DNA of 64,000 nt from Trichobilharzia regenti (lineage: Eukaryota; Platyhelminthes; Trematoda; Strigeidida; Schistosomatidae). The notes under the pieces are model-generated. The model worked only from the letters and a program-made list of their open reading frames with translations. It did no database searches and was not told the DNA's origin. Made by a program: the position numbers and the translations under genes. Where the stretch lies: the NCBI GenBank assembly GCA_944472135.2, contig OX235265.1:48085459-48149458 (forward strand). The letters are read 5' to 3'. Position 1 is the stretch's first letter, and the number at the start of each line of letters is the position of its first letter. Below are positions 21,744 to 32,829 of this stretch, one piece after another.

Positions 21744-22215
21744 TCCTCAAATTTTGTGGAAATTTCCTAATTTTAGTTGATATTATATTCGCTATTATAT
21801 CTTTATTATTATTATTATTTAAGCATCTTTAAATGAACTGTAATTCCATTAATCTTACTTCATAAATCAATATTATTTAAGAAACATCAATATTGCTACT
21901 GACTACTATTCCAGAGTATCCTATGTATATAAATATATATTTATATATATAATTGTAGAGCCAGAAGAGGAAATTATCGAAAAGGATATTCTTTGCTCAA
22001 TTATTTTGTGCTTTTTATCACTGTCCTCTCACAGTTATTCGAAAGGAATTCTGAAGCTTCAATTGAAACTTCCTGAGACCGTGAAGCTGGAATTTGAAAA
22101 GTTCACCTGGATTTCAAAGTTTCTCTTGAAAAAAAGAGGAAAGTGTATACAAGCTTTATACTCGTCTTTAAAATATGGTGTTTTAAATTTATATGACAGA
22201 AGAAATAAACATAGA
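21744..22215 (+). mobile_element. PLE 3' UTR following the 21.4-kb endonuclease
   Basis: Contains an (ATT)n stretch, a TA-rich stretch and the block 'attatcgaaaaggatattctttgctca' (about 21974-22000), which is paralleled by 'ggttatcaaaaagagtattctttgttca' after the PLE endonuclease at 26.8 kb. The right boundary is uncertain. A 72-codon frame at 22006-22224 lies here and is probably chance. Confidence 0.5.
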
Positions 22216-23007
22216 AATCATTGAATATCAATGGGAAGAGTATTTCTCTTTTATTTTTAGCGCTCTTTGTTTATCTATTTCATCATTTCACCCGTCATTC
22301 AAAACGCTAGAATGATTATGTTTGATAACGTTTATATACAAAGCGATAAATGTTGATGTATACTGATAAAATCATCCAACTAACAGAGACTATCATAAAG
22401 TAAATCTTTTGCATTACAAGATGAATCTTCTTGCAAAATATAAATAGGATCCTTCGATGTTTGGATACGTAAATGTACATGTGTATATGGTAATTCATGT
22501 TCTTTAATAAAGCACACATTCTTCTGGACTGTATAATATCATCATCCACTAAAAGATTGGTAACACACTGTATCATTTTACGGATTCCTTTAAATACAGA
22601 AAAAGCATTACACACCCACAAAAGAAAAAGTTAAACACCCAGTGATGATTGATAAGAAATCTTGGCCCTTCACTTGGCAGCTTCCTAAATCTTTCAATAC
22701 AGTTTTATTTTTTGTTGTATTTTTCGATTTTCTGTTTTGGTTGGAATGCAGCCAAGGGAATGGCACCAAGAACAATCTTAAGTGACGATAATGATGGGGA
22801 TGTTTAAGGTCAAATGCATTTTTTAAAAATAAATAAATAAAGACAAAAAACAACAGCAAACAAACAGATTCAATCAAATTTGCCGATCAATCATACTTAT
22901 TCACAGCTCTTATCAGGCAGCATGTACTGTATAACAGAATCAAATAAACATGTCTTGCCTGTTAAGAACCGAGAAAGGAATGATTATGAAATGTGTCAAA
23001 ACGAACC

Positions 23008-23040
<33 letters not shown>

Positions 23041-23225
23041 AATTGTTGAGTTCTAACCTTTACACTGAAAGTGAAGGCATTTTGTATCAATATATAAATT
23101 GATACCTGATGCCAGTGTGGAATACATCAACATCAAAGTGTACTGTTGTTGACATTCTTAGCATGCAGAGAAATCAGCATATCTAAAAAGTTAAAGTAAA
23201 AAGAAATAATGTTATAAAATGAAAG
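22215..23225. other. No recognisable gene; TA microsatellite
   Basis: AT-rich. Two minus frames (22316-22621, 22608-22877; 101 and 89 codons) are Phe/Ile/Tyr-rich and unsupported. A (TA)n run lies at about 23008-23041. Confidence 0.45.
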
Positions 23226-23740
23226 TCAGAAAATTAATGCATCATAGCAGCTTGATCACTAGACAAAGATTGAATGCTGCTGTTAAACAGACTTTTTATG
23301 CAGCTAAGATCGTAATAATTGAGAATGTGAAGCCTATATATCCTTTTAAGCCCTTAGAACATGCGAAAAATGATGACACATCCCACTGTACTTACTAGTT
23401 TGGATGTACATGTGGACACACACACACAGGAGGGGGTACTCATCGGTCTCTGCAAGTAAGGGCTAGCTTCAGAACATATTCCTAAATGGCTCCAGAAACA
23501 AATGGAATCTTCAGAACTGATTAATGGAGAGAACAGGAGACCTAGCTCCTCTACTACGAAACATATTATAGAGACAGGATATAAAATTAACGTTTACACA
23601 TTTTTAAAACTATCTATAAAAAAGTGTTTGGGGCGTAGCTTTAAGTTTGTGGAAGCCCTAGCTGGTAATTAGAAAGTTTAAACCACCTTTATGCGTTCAA
23701 AGCAACAATTTATCATTACACTAAACTTATCTTCCTTGGG
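23225..23740 (+). pseudogene. PLE linker and GIY-YIG endonuclease remnant (distinct lineage)
   Basis: With frame changes: 'RLNAAVKQTFYAAK', 'DDTSHCTYQFGCTC' before a (CA)n-disrupted YIGR region, then 'LQVRASEHIPKWLQKQ', 'SSTTKHIIETGYKINVYTF' and 'FKFVEALA'. This order (linker, CxC, YIG, EH.P.WL, H...TGH-like) is that of PLE endonucleases. A CA microsatellite sits where the GIY-YIG core should be. Sequence differs from the 21.4-kb copy, so it is another PLE lineage. Confidence 0.65.
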
Positions 23741-24039
23741 GAACTCTCTTTTGATACCAGCCACGGTAGATGTACTGTTACCTGTCTTGTTTGGCTTAGT
23801 GATCTTCATTGTTATTTTGACCTTTAGTATATCCTTTTAAACTGGCCAAAGTCTATTTTCTCACCTCTTAACTCTTTATTAATTTCATATATATATCCAT
23901 TCCTATGACAAGTCTGTATGTGATCACATTGTTCAAAATGTGTTGCGCAAATACATTACACGATTCAGACAAATTACGACAACTTATTGCTTTGTCTAAA
24001 TGTTAAATGATTCATGCTAGAAGAAAGAATTCGATGCTG

Positions 24040-24445
24040 TCTATGTGTTAAAAGACAGAATTCCATCGACAGCTGTTTCCTTCACTGTATACACCTAAAG
24101 GACAGATAGCCAGCTGGAAAAAAATAAGTAAAAAGTAAGTGACTCTGCTAAGGAGGCAACCAGGAACCTATCACTCAACAGATGTACTGAGACGAGTGGA
24201 GGCGAATCGAGACTACACTGAGGAGATTGTTGATTAACATCACACACACCAGGCTTTTGATAGGAAAGCAACGATTTGGGTAAACGAGTGTGACAATGAA
24301 GGAGATAGTGTAAAGTGGAGGTAAGAAGTTATACGCAATCGTGCAGTTAGGTAATAAATGACAAAAGAGAACAGGATGAAATAAAAGACATACGGTTGAA
24401 TCCCACTGTTCTACTCTAGACTTAGAGGAATATTGATAATAATAA
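24040..24445 (+). mobile_element. Family A RTE 3' end, decayed
   Basis: 'catcgacagctgtttcct' starts the 'F INSCLR' region; 'gacgagtggaggcgaatcgagact' is the RWRWI block; the end is 'gttgaatcccactgttctactctag' with an (AAT)n tail. No open frame. Confidence 0.5.
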
Positions 24446-24483
24446 TACCATTCTGTATTGAGAGTTTTCGAAAGTTACATAAA

Positions 24484-25740
24484 TGAAAATAACTGTCTGT
24501 CTGTCTGTTTTCGACATAGAACTTTGCACAAATGTGCGGAAGTTCAAGTCACCACATTCCGTGTAGCACGCGAAGCAAGAGAAGAAAGTACAAGAAAAGC
24601 ATAATAGAAACAGTGAGCAGAGGTGTGAGACAAAGGAGGAGTAATAACGAAGAACAAAATAGTTTCATTGGAAATCATAAGTCACAAGGAGTGGATGCAT
24701 CTGCGCCACTGAGAACGATTTTGAGCCATGTCACCAATTGTTTTGGCTATAAACATTTTTAAGAACATCTCATAATTTCCCGTATGACTATAGCTGTTAC
24801 TGTTCACCACGCATACACATACCGTAGCTTCCACTAACCAATACTGAAATATTTTTTTTTTCATTGTTTCTGTTTATCTTCCTTTTTACTTGGTATTTTT
24901 ATTTGCATTTTTTTTTGTTATTTCTGTGTTTCTTTTTTTTTTTGGTTTTTTTGTTGTTTTTTTTATATTTTATTTTTTTTTTTTTTATAATACTCCTTTT
25001 AAATGTACGATGAAATTAGATGCAATATTGTAGATATGTGCTGAAAATTCCACACTGTACCACAAGTACTGTTTCTGGAATAAAGCGAAATTGTTATGTT
25101 ATGTTATGTTATGTTTCCAACCATTGATTTTTACCGTCCCGAGGACCCCAGCCTGGAAGTCTACACCTTCCTACGTGGCTTAGACCAACTGTTGTGGATT
25201 TCATTGACTGGTGCCAAGTTTTTGTTTGACCTCCGCTAGCTTTTTTCCAGCCTGACCCTATATCCGCTAACATTGCTCGTCGAGGGAGGCGATGGCTTGG
25301 CATACGTAACACATGTCCTAACCATCTCAGTCTTTGTAGCTTCACGACTTCGTCGATTGATTTCCCCTGTTTACCTAGAACTCGACCGATGCCTAACCTC
25401 AATGTTGCTCACCTTATTATGCCACTTTACACGGGAAATAGAGCGCAGGCACCTATGATCAAAGACAGCCAGCTAGTCTTTTCATGTCTTCCACTCTCAG
25501 TGGCCAGGTCTCACAACCATAAAGGAGGACGGAGCAGACTGATGAGCAGTACACCCGCCCTTTGGTCGATAGTCGAACATCTCGTCTAGGCCAGAGTCGG
25601 CGTAAACTGGCAAATGCGAAACGAGCCCCCTGTATTCGTGCTGAGATTTCGTCAGAGATCAACCCGTTGGCACTCGCTGATGGTACTTCCCAAATAAGTG
25701 AAGCGGTCAACGTGCTCTACCACTTCACTTCCTAGTCTAC
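24484..25740 (-). mobile_element. LINE 3' end, family B (minus), split by a second LINE
   Basis: The 3' end at 24484 begins with (CTGT)n, the complement of the family B (CAGA)n tail. 24484-24755 is the 3' UTR and 25112-25740 the coding C-terminus. Frames at 25109-25402 and 25459-25710 carry '[20 protein letters not shown]', 'GWGPRDGK', 'LISDEISARIQ' and '[15 protein letters not shown]'. The block is cleaner than in the 11.6-kb copy and is cut at about 24752/25113. Confidence 0.8.
24753..25112 (+). mobile_element. LINE or SINE 3' end inserted in the family B LINE
   Basis: About 360 bp between 'accaattgttt' and 'tttccaacc' of the host LINE, which are contiguous in the copies at 12.6 and 62.8 kb. 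It has a long T-rich middle (about 24848-24986), then 'gctgaaaattccacactgtacc' and 'ctggaataaagcgaaattg' and a (TTATG)n tail at 25090-25111. The short repeat of host bases (about 'gttt') at both ends fits target-primed insertion. The tail resembles that of the S3 SINE. Confidence 0.7.
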
Positions 25741-26250
25741 TTCAGTTGAAGAATCCATATTACCGTCTTTAGTCAATCGTGAATAATAACTGTATGATTT
25801 ATAATGCTAGGATAGAATAACTCTTTGATTTTGTATCATTCAGCCTAAGGGTTATATCTCATTCTTGATTTTGACCAGTAGTACGAAAAAGAGGTAGTTA
25901 GTCATGATCTCATTAGTTCAGCCGCTTAACTTGAGCTATTGGTAGGAGGTGACTGATGTCTCTGATACTATAGCCGCCTTCACAGACATACTGAAAATTT
26001 CGTTACGTTAATGAATTTTGGGTTTTTTGGAAAAAAAAAGACTATTACTCAGTTTATTATGATATCTATGAACATCGAATTTCGGCCATTATGCGCATAA
26101 CAAAATTTAAACTGATTATTTATAATTTGACCGTTTTATTATTGTTTTTAATTAACGTTGATGGAAATCAGGTAACTAAACGCTTGGTGAGAAAGACTAC
26201 ATAAATAGGCTAGAAAACTGAACATAAAAGATCACATTCGTGTCACCGCT
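25740..26250. other. No recognisable gene or element
   Basis: AT-rich, nothing identified. Confidence 0.45.
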
Positions 26251-26630
26251 AGCCAATGTCATCGGTAAGTATCTGTCTTCACAACCTACCTGATGGACTT
26301 CACCAGACACAAACTATGCACTAGAAATTCGGGCAATTTAGTCCTATAGTTAGTCACTAATGAGCATTAGATTAATTTTCAGGAGTTACTTTTTAAAGAT
26401 TTCATTGGTTTCAAGATTTTATCAAACAGGTGGCTGAATGGTCAATGGGTTTGCCTCAATACACGAAAGTTCTGAGTTTGATTTCTGGCAAGATCATGGG
26501 TGCGTACTGCTTAACAGTCTCAGACTTGGATGAAAAACATGCTCAGTACTTCCTGATACTTTTCAATGGTTCTCTACTTGCTTTCAATCCATAATCAAAC
26601 TTGAAACCAATCAAATCCATACAAATTAAC
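26250..26630. mobile_element. Head-to-head S1 SINE pair
   Basis: 26250-26385 is the S1 5' leader on the minus strand ('cgctagccaatgtcatcgg' to 'gagcattagattaattttcagg'). 26385-26630 is a plus S1 ('aggtggctgaatggtcaatgg', 'tgggtgcgtactgcttaacagtc', 'ttctctacttgctttcaatcc') with a weak B box. Confidence 0.55.
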
Positions 26631-26759
26631 AATTTAAAAAGTCTCATTGTCAAGTAAACGTCGTTTAAATATAAGGGAAATTAGAAGTGAATGAATTAGT
26701 GTTATGAACATCTCCCAGTATCGCTAAGTGAAGGCGTAGTAAAAACCATAAACACTTCG

Positions 26760-26965
26760 ATATTAGACCATCTGGTCCAAACCAGCCACCAAGCCAGTCA
26801 GCATTGAAGAATCCTTCTCTATCATCTACCGGGTGCCAAATAAATTGCCAAAACACCAAGGTATCGCATGCTTCAAACAGCAGAGGCTATCGCAATTCAC
26901 GTGAAACAACCAGGGCTTTGTGTACAAAGGAAGCAAGTCCAGCTAGCCCCTACTACTGTCCTAGC
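26760..26965 (+). pseudogene. PLE endonuclease C-terminal remnant
   Basis: With frame changes: 'HLVQTSHQAS' (compare 'HLVDTEHKTD'), 'FSIIYRVPNKLPK' (compare 'FKVIYRIPTNL'), and after a one-base shift 'MLQTAEAIAIHVKQPGLCVQRK' in pieces. Endonuclease C-terminus only. Confidence 0.65.
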
Positions 26966-27345
26966 CAGCCTTCAGTAGAGACTAGAAATTCATAAATTTG
27001 TATTATTACCTTTCTTAATTTTTCTGACATTCAGTTTGTTGTTATGATGATTCTTTTGAACTGTTATCTATTGATATTATTGATTCCCGGTTATTTAAAC
27101 ATTAATGTTGTTCATAACACTAATTAATTCACTACTACTACTACTATTACTAATATGTATATATAACTATACAGCCTGATGATGAAGGGGTTATCAAAAA
27201 GAGTATTCTTTGTTCAGTAACCATTCTTTTGAAACATTTTAATAGACATTTTTAATCAGTTGAAATTAGAAGTCTTTCTCAGAGTTTCTCTCCTCATGGA
27301 AAATAGAAATTATTCAAGTGCATACGGCAGGTTTCATCTTTTTTC
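26965..27345 (+). mobile_element. 3' UTR of the 26.8-kb PLE
   Basis: AT-rich with (ACT)n at about 27131-27150, then 'cctgatgatgaaggggttatc' and 'gagtattctttgttcagtaacc' at about 27175-27225, the same terminal block as at 21.97 kb and, inverted, at about 2600-2660. The right boundary is uncertain. Confidence 0.5.
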
Positions 27346-27619
27346 TTTCTTTATATATTGCATACACTTTCATATAATATTTGTACATGTCAAAATGTAG
27401 ATGAAAATCATTGTATCATATAAATACAATTTTGAATACCAGACATTGTTTATGTTACCAGGAGAGAAATATATGTAGATATCAAACCAGACAGTAGTAT
27501 CAACAATAACAAATAATAGTAGAATTTGACGTGTATATCCACAGAAGGAAAATAAACAAATGTAAACTAATGATGTAATAAAAGTTACTTCCATGGTGAC
27601 TAACACTGGAATCTAAGAC

Positions 27620-27885
27620 ACTCATTAAAATTCAACTTGGGGTTCACCAACGCGTTTGAAACGATGGATGTTAGCTTCGTGTCTTATTGTGAACACTATC
27701 AATCACTGGGAATTGCAGGTACATCCAGACTCCAAGTCCCAAGGTGGGACAAACTGCACACTCTGGATTCCGCAGTGATAGTCACACCAACCACTAAAGT
27801 AACATCATGCTAATCCTTAAACATCGTCTAAAGGTTCATACTTGAAGACGACGTGTCAACAGAGACCAAATATCCTGGTCTAGTG
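27620..27885 (+). mobile_element. Sm-alpha-like SINE
   Basis: Complete-looking unit: a tRNA-like upstream part with 'accaacgcgtttgaaacg', the hammerhead module (27723-27768), then 'gtgatagtcacaccaacc' and the tail 'ggttcatacttgaagacgac..gtcaacagagacc..cctggtctagtg'. Confidence 0.65.
27723..27768 (+). ncRNA. Hammerhead relic in Sm-alpha
   Basis: Stem I ATCCAG (27723-27728) pairs perfectly with CTGGAT (27763-27768) and stem II GTCCC..GGGAC is intact, but the core CTGATGA is lost and CGAAA has become CAAAC. Fold preserved, catalysis predicted lost. Confidence 0.6.
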
Positions 27886-28164
27886 TAATCAAACAATAGG
27901 AATTACAAAATTAACTTAAACAAATTATTGCATGAAATGTTTCATCATGCAATATGTATCATATTTACTTTACGGTGTTTTAGTCATTTACTTATTCCCC
28001 TCAGTTTTAACAATATTTGCAACTCATAACTCAGACAGACATGGCTCGTTAGATCTGAGAAGTTGAAATTTAGTCATATGGTCCTACGCTTGACTATCGT
28101 CCCACTTATTTAGACCTAGTCAGCTAGTAAGTAACATCAGCTCCCAAGGAACTCGTAAAGCTCA

Positions 28165-28410
28165 TAACCTTTCCTCTGCGTTTCAAGTGGGACATAGGCC
28201 TTTAGGTTTTGACGTTTCAGTAGTATTGTTATTTTTACATGGGCGGCGTCGCTAACCATACTCCCAACCTTCCCTCATTTCTGGGTATACTATCAGCTAG
28301 TAAGCGAAGGTGAGGCTTAAAAGTGGATCAACCTGGAGCAAAACTAGGGCCACGTTAGTGTGTGTAGCTGGAGAGCACTCAACCCCTCAGCCACCGAGGC
28401 ATAGAAGCGC
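28165..28410 (-). mobile_element. tRNA-derived SINE, family S2 (minus)
   Basis: S2 3' end 'cctctgcgtttcaagtgggacat', body 'actcccaaccttccctcattt', and a decayed tRNA-like head near 28340-28400. Confidence 0.65.
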
Positions 28411-28554
28411 TTAACTGAGGGCCTCGCCGAGGCATGAAATCAGGTCACTTGATTTAGATTCCAGATTGCTAACAGTTACACAACGAAGCCTCGTTCAGAA
28501 CGTAGGGTATGAAAAATTCGTTCTGAGTACAGCAATGATGGTGATGATGATTAA

Positions 28555-29074
28555 TGTCAAAGTCTGAAGAAGGTCATGGCATCACTTCAATTACAGGCGT
28601 CACAGATGAGAATGATTGTGCCAACCGACCATGGTCTGGAAAGCAAGACAAACCTTCATTACTCTGAAATCAGTGTGGAAATCTACTTCTTTCAATATAC
28701 GAATGCAGATCAGAATTTTCAACGCAAAATATCATTTCAATCAGTGCTACTATATGGTTTAGAGAATGGGGGTTGATCACTAAAAACATTTCCAACAGGA
28801 TGCCACAGTTGCCTTCACTCAATATTGAAGATCAGATGACCTATCAGATGGGATGAACAACAAAGAAACTCTGCTAACAAAACAACCAGATAAGCATTTA
28901 GCGGAACCTGAATGAAAATTGATAAGTCGGTTTTGACTCCAAGGATGACATTGATGAGATCATATCAGGAGGGAATGAAATGTTATGGGTAATCACAGGG
29001 CCAGCTGAAATTGACCTTAGGCTTCAGAATCAAGGGTAGACGTGTTGATGAAGTCCTTCATTCCACTCGTGACT

Positions 29075-29076
<2 letters not shown>
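28555..29076 (+). mobile_element. Family A RTE fragment, decayed
   Basis: 'gcaagacaaaccttcattactctgaa' matches the 'KARQASFHYF' region of the 3.6-kb copy. 'tttcaatcagtgctactatatggt' is the SVLLYG block. Later blocks run to 'gaagtccttcattccactcg'. No frame is intact, and its 3' tail has been replaced or extended by (TA)n. Confidence 0.6.

Positions 29077-29138
<62 letters not shown>
29077..29138. repeat. (TA)n microsatellite
   Basis: About 60 bp of uninterrupted TA directly at the 3' end of an RTE fragment. Confidence 0.95.
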
Positions 29139-29139
<1 letters not shown>

Positions 29140-29140
<1 letters not shown>

Positions 29141-31220
29141 TAAATGATTAGATAACTACCAATCTTCAAGGTGACCAGAGTAGAAATAACAGAATTTCTA
29201 GGATATAGCTCATATTCTCTCTTACTCAGCATGTATATATATTTGTATGCATCTATGTCCAACAGACGAATACAATCAAACGCATAAACGAACAAATCAA
29301 CCAGCTAGTGAACACAATAAAAAGAAAACAAATAGATATGAATATGGGTCATGTTAGTAAACCTAAATAAATAAACAAATAAAATAATAATAATGATAAC
29401 ATGAGTAATTCACAAAGGTGATACAATGTACACTTCATGTAAATAGCAATTTTTTTTGGTATTGTTCTTATTGTTGCCTTTACTCTGACTCTTTCAAGCC
29501 TACTATTACTATGAATGATACTGGTAATATCATTCATAGTAATGATGCTGATACTGTTATTACTATCGATTGTAGTTGTAGAATTCAACTCATTTATTAT
29601 CAGTAAACAACACGATGATAACTGCTGTATGAGTGAGGGAGTGACTGGGTGCGAGAGTGAGTGAGTGAGTAATGATAAACACAAAATATAATCATATGCA
29701 AAATTTCACATTTTTCGTATACATTAAAAATGTACCTAAAAAATGTATACAACAAAACAACCGCAAGTAAATGGTTCAGCGTTGTACACATCTAAGAAAA
29801 AGATCAAAGCAGACCAATATACACTCCATATATATATACATGATAATAAATTACCACATTTTCTAAGAGACATACATGATAAGCGGCGTGGGCCGAGGGG
29901 TGGATGGGTGGGGGGTTGGTTTACTCTGAAAATGATCGTTCATTATATATATCAGCATATCATTTATCATTGGATGTATGTATACATGTGGAGGGAGGGG
30001 GGACGAGGTGAATGCCTTGCTAAACAACTTCCGCACTTTTGTTTAATCATCTCAAAAACTATTTTGTTTTTAAAATATGCTTGTTTACTTCTGTAGACAT
30101 GCCTACATCAGCTTGTTTCCTGCAACCATAGTCAATTACAAATGGACAAGAAAAGAATGAATACTAATTAGGAAGCAAATAAATAAACAAAAAAAAATAA
30201 CTTTTATCCTCCTCTTCACCAGTTCTCCTCCTTCTCGAAGGAAAAACACAAACAAACACAACAACAACAACATGAGGATAATATTCCATTTCCTACTTTT
30301 CTCAGAAAAAAACAAGTTGATAAATAGTCGAACTAGAATGACTAAAAGTAAACCAGCGTTAACGACAATATGAATGACTAGAGCAAATACAACCGAAGAA
30401 AGAGAAGAACCGACTATGCAACACATTAAAATGAATGCAAGAAAAAGAGAGAAACACTGACAAGAAGAATATGAAAAAGAGGGAGAAAAAGAAAAATCAC
30501 CTTTTATAGAACTGTACAACGAAATCCGTCGGTATCAGTTAACTAGTATGCAAATCCAAATACCCCACTAGCTCCTATACTAGTACTACTGAAAGTAAAA
30601 ATGACACTAATAATGGTAGCAGTAACAGAAGCAACAGTAGCGATAGATCATAGTGAGGATTGTCGGCCACTTCTGTGTATCTATTTAACAACTACTTTGT
30701 TGTTGTTGGTTTGTTTTTGTAGAATGACTACAATTTATTGCCTAATTAAAAAAAAATAGAGAAAGAATAGCCCGCTTCGTGTCGTCAAAGCGTGGTAGAC
30801 CACCGATCAAACAAAAAAATATTCCTTCCTTATTTCCCAAAAAGCCAGAAAAAAAGAATACTCAGTGTGTATAGCATTCACTTTTTGGATGACACAACAC
30901 TGATTAGCTGTGTAAAATGCCCTCAGTACAGATTCGGCTTAATCAGAGTGAGCTTATATCTATTAATCCCCGAATGAAATGTTAGTTTGTTCTTGTGTGG
31001 ATGTGTGTTCTTTCTAAATACGCAGAACATTTTGATATAAATAACTAACCATAAACCATCTAAGCCCGGATAAAATAAGTTATAGAAGCATAAGGTTGAA
31101 TAATGTTCGTTATGTATGCCGTCTATTGTATAAAGGTTAGATTGGCGAATCTATAAATTACGCATAAATGATACTGAAATGCTTTTTTTCATTCTTCTAT
31201 TGATGTAATAACCATTTCTA
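29140..31220. other. No recognisable element; low-complexity ORFs
   Basis: Contains a perfect hairpin (29509-29541), a GAGT run (about 29654-29669), a G-rich patch (29880-30010) and A-rich sequence. The 127-codon minus frame at 30136-30519 is strongly hydrophobic but comes from A-rich low-complexity sequence and overlaps no splice or family signal. Confidence 0.4.
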
Positions 31221-31253
31221 ATGGAATTTGAACAAAACAAGAATTACAGTTTT

Positions 31254-31309
31254 AGCAGAATAAAGTGCCAGGTACCATCTTTTATTTCGTTGCCTTCTCG
31301 TCAGTTGCT
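31254..31309 (-). ncRNA. Hammerhead candidate in inverted PLE arm
   Basis: CTGACGA..CGAAA core intact on the minus strand and stem III conserved (ATAAA with TTTAT). Stem I AGCAA against CTGCT has one mismatch next to the core. Confidence 0.45.
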
Positions 31310-31744
31310 TACAGTGCAAAGACATTATTTAATATATCTACAAAAACAATGTCATCAGGTGGACGTCGAAAAGTCGTTCAAAATTATCACTAGGCAAAAA
31401 AGAGCTCAATCCTCCTCAAGTTCGTTGAAGCCATTTCCATTAAGCGCCTGAAACCTAATTTGTGCGTGTTCAGAAAAAAGCGGTTATCAGTCTTTCTTTA
31501 CCCTGGTAACTGGATATTTTTCATCTCTCTTTCATCTGAATGCGAAATGCTGAAAAGTTTCCATTGTGTATGGTTATTATTATTCGGAATAGGGTTTAAT
31601 ATTACATTTATATATATTATTATTGTATGCAAATATCGATCGGTTGATTTTTGTTTAAGATGAACTCTGTGCAAGTATGTTTAAATTGTTTTTGTAGATA
31701 TATTCAATAATAATAATAATTATTATTATTATTATTATTATGTA

Positions 31745-31800
31745 AGCAGCTGACGAGAAGGCGACGAAATAAAAGATGGTACCTAGCACTTTATTCTGCT
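31745..31800 (+). ncRNA. Hammerhead candidate in PLE 3' end
   Basis: Stem I AGCAG (31745-31749) with CTGCT (31796-31800), core CTGACGA (31750-31756) and GAAA, and an AT-rich stem III whose loop differs from the 21.0-kb copy while the pairing is kept. Stem II is weak as there. Confidence 0.5.
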
Positions 31801-31994
31801 AAAACTGCAGTTCCTGCTTTTTTCAAATTCATTAAGGGGAATAAATGTATGAATTTCTTTTGAGATTATTAAATGACACCGAGATGTTCCAAAGTGAGCT
31901 TAGGGATTAATGAAAAGTTCAATGAATCAACAAAAAGGGATGCGAGTGATCCAGTAAAAGACTATAAATCTCAGAAATACTTGACCCAGATCAT

Positions 31995-32235
31995 GACACT
32001 TTATTCGTCACTAGTTCAATGATAGAAATCTCTCCAGCTATCCAGATTCAATTCCGTGCCTACGCACTCCTAAGTGTTGCACAGTTTAATAGGAGCCTGC
32101 AGTAAACCCAGAATCAAGAGAAGGTTGAACGTGGGGCTTACAACATCATCTATTTAAAAAAAGCATTTTTACTCAAACTTTAAAGATAGAAGCCCTATCT
32201 TCCAATTGAAATGGAAAGAATGACAAAATCTTAAA
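31995..32235 (+). mobile_element. Decayed tRNA-derived SINE, family S2
   Basis: B box-like 'cagattcaattccgtgcctacgcactcc', body 'agagaaggttgaacgtgggg' and end 'gccctatcttccaattgaaatgg'. Confidence 0.6.
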
Positions 32236-32494
32236 CAGCTAATGTAGAAGAAACTTAAGCATTCATGGTAGTGAGCTAATACCTCAGCATATAAGCAAAC
32301 AAATGTTTTCAATTCAACAGTGTCCATGCTGGTAGTCCGTAGTTAGAAGTGAAGAAATGTGTTGTGTTACTGAGGCACTCAAGAACTGTATTCGTATCAA
32401 AAATGTTTTATTTCTAGGTGTCAAGAAATTCAAATTTGCTCAGGATTATTACTTCCTAATGGAATAGGATGCATCAATCAGTAGTGGTTGCATG

Positions 32495-32705
32495 TGTTTG
32501 AAGTAGCCAAATTTAGGAAGACAGGAACCAAAAAGTCCTGGATTCGAATCCCGGTGTGTGCGCACTGATGAAGAGTCCCAAACTAGGCTGACGAAACAGC
32601 TGTCCAGTACTCCCAGGTCTTCCAGTGGTTCTCTAACCAAAGTCAGCTCATGATGAAATCCTGTAACCAATCGAATCCCTACAAACCAACACTTGAATAG
32701 CACAT
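32495..32705 (+). mobile_element. S1 SINE, 5'-truncated
   Basis: Begins in the tRNA-like region ('aaagtcctggattcgaatcccgg'), with the hammerhead-like 'gatgaagagtcccaaactagg' and the full 3' tail to 'atccctacaaaccaacacttga'. Confidence 0.75.
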
Positions 32706-32829
32706 TATCTGTTGATAATATGTCATTTAACTCAATCGATGGTTGTGAACCACCTTGGTAAAAACATCTAAATGACAATTAAAACTAAGGCAACTGTATT
32801 TGTTTGTAGGCCAATATGATTTTCTTATT

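Larger units (their letters stand above)
31225..31855 (+). mobile_element. Penelope-like element with short inverted 5' arm
   Basis: 31225-31345 is an inverted copy of the element's terminal 3' region. 31415-31855 is the plus part: 'EAISIKRLKPNLCV', a frameshifted end matching 'KEAVISLSLPW', and the 3' UTR to 'ggggaataaatgtatg'. It is related to the 20.3-kb palindrome but diverged, with only about 120-130 bp of inverted terminus and an (AAT)n/(ATT)n expansion at about 31708-31741. Confidence 0.75.

Noticed and set aside
23385..23430. CRISPR-like or telomeric repeats
   Set aside because: Only simple CA, TA, GATA and CCCA-type repeats occur. No regularly spaced direct repeats with unique spacers were seen.
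27175..27225. 'cctgatgatgaaggggttatc' block as a hammerhead in the other PLE lineage
   Set aside because: CTGATGA and, in sister copies, CGAAAA are present, but stem I and stem II pairing could not be found in any of the three copies.
30136..30519. 127-codon minus frame with several hydrophobic segments
   Set aside because: It derives from A-rich low-complexity sequence, has no family signature and no splice or neighbouring gene support.
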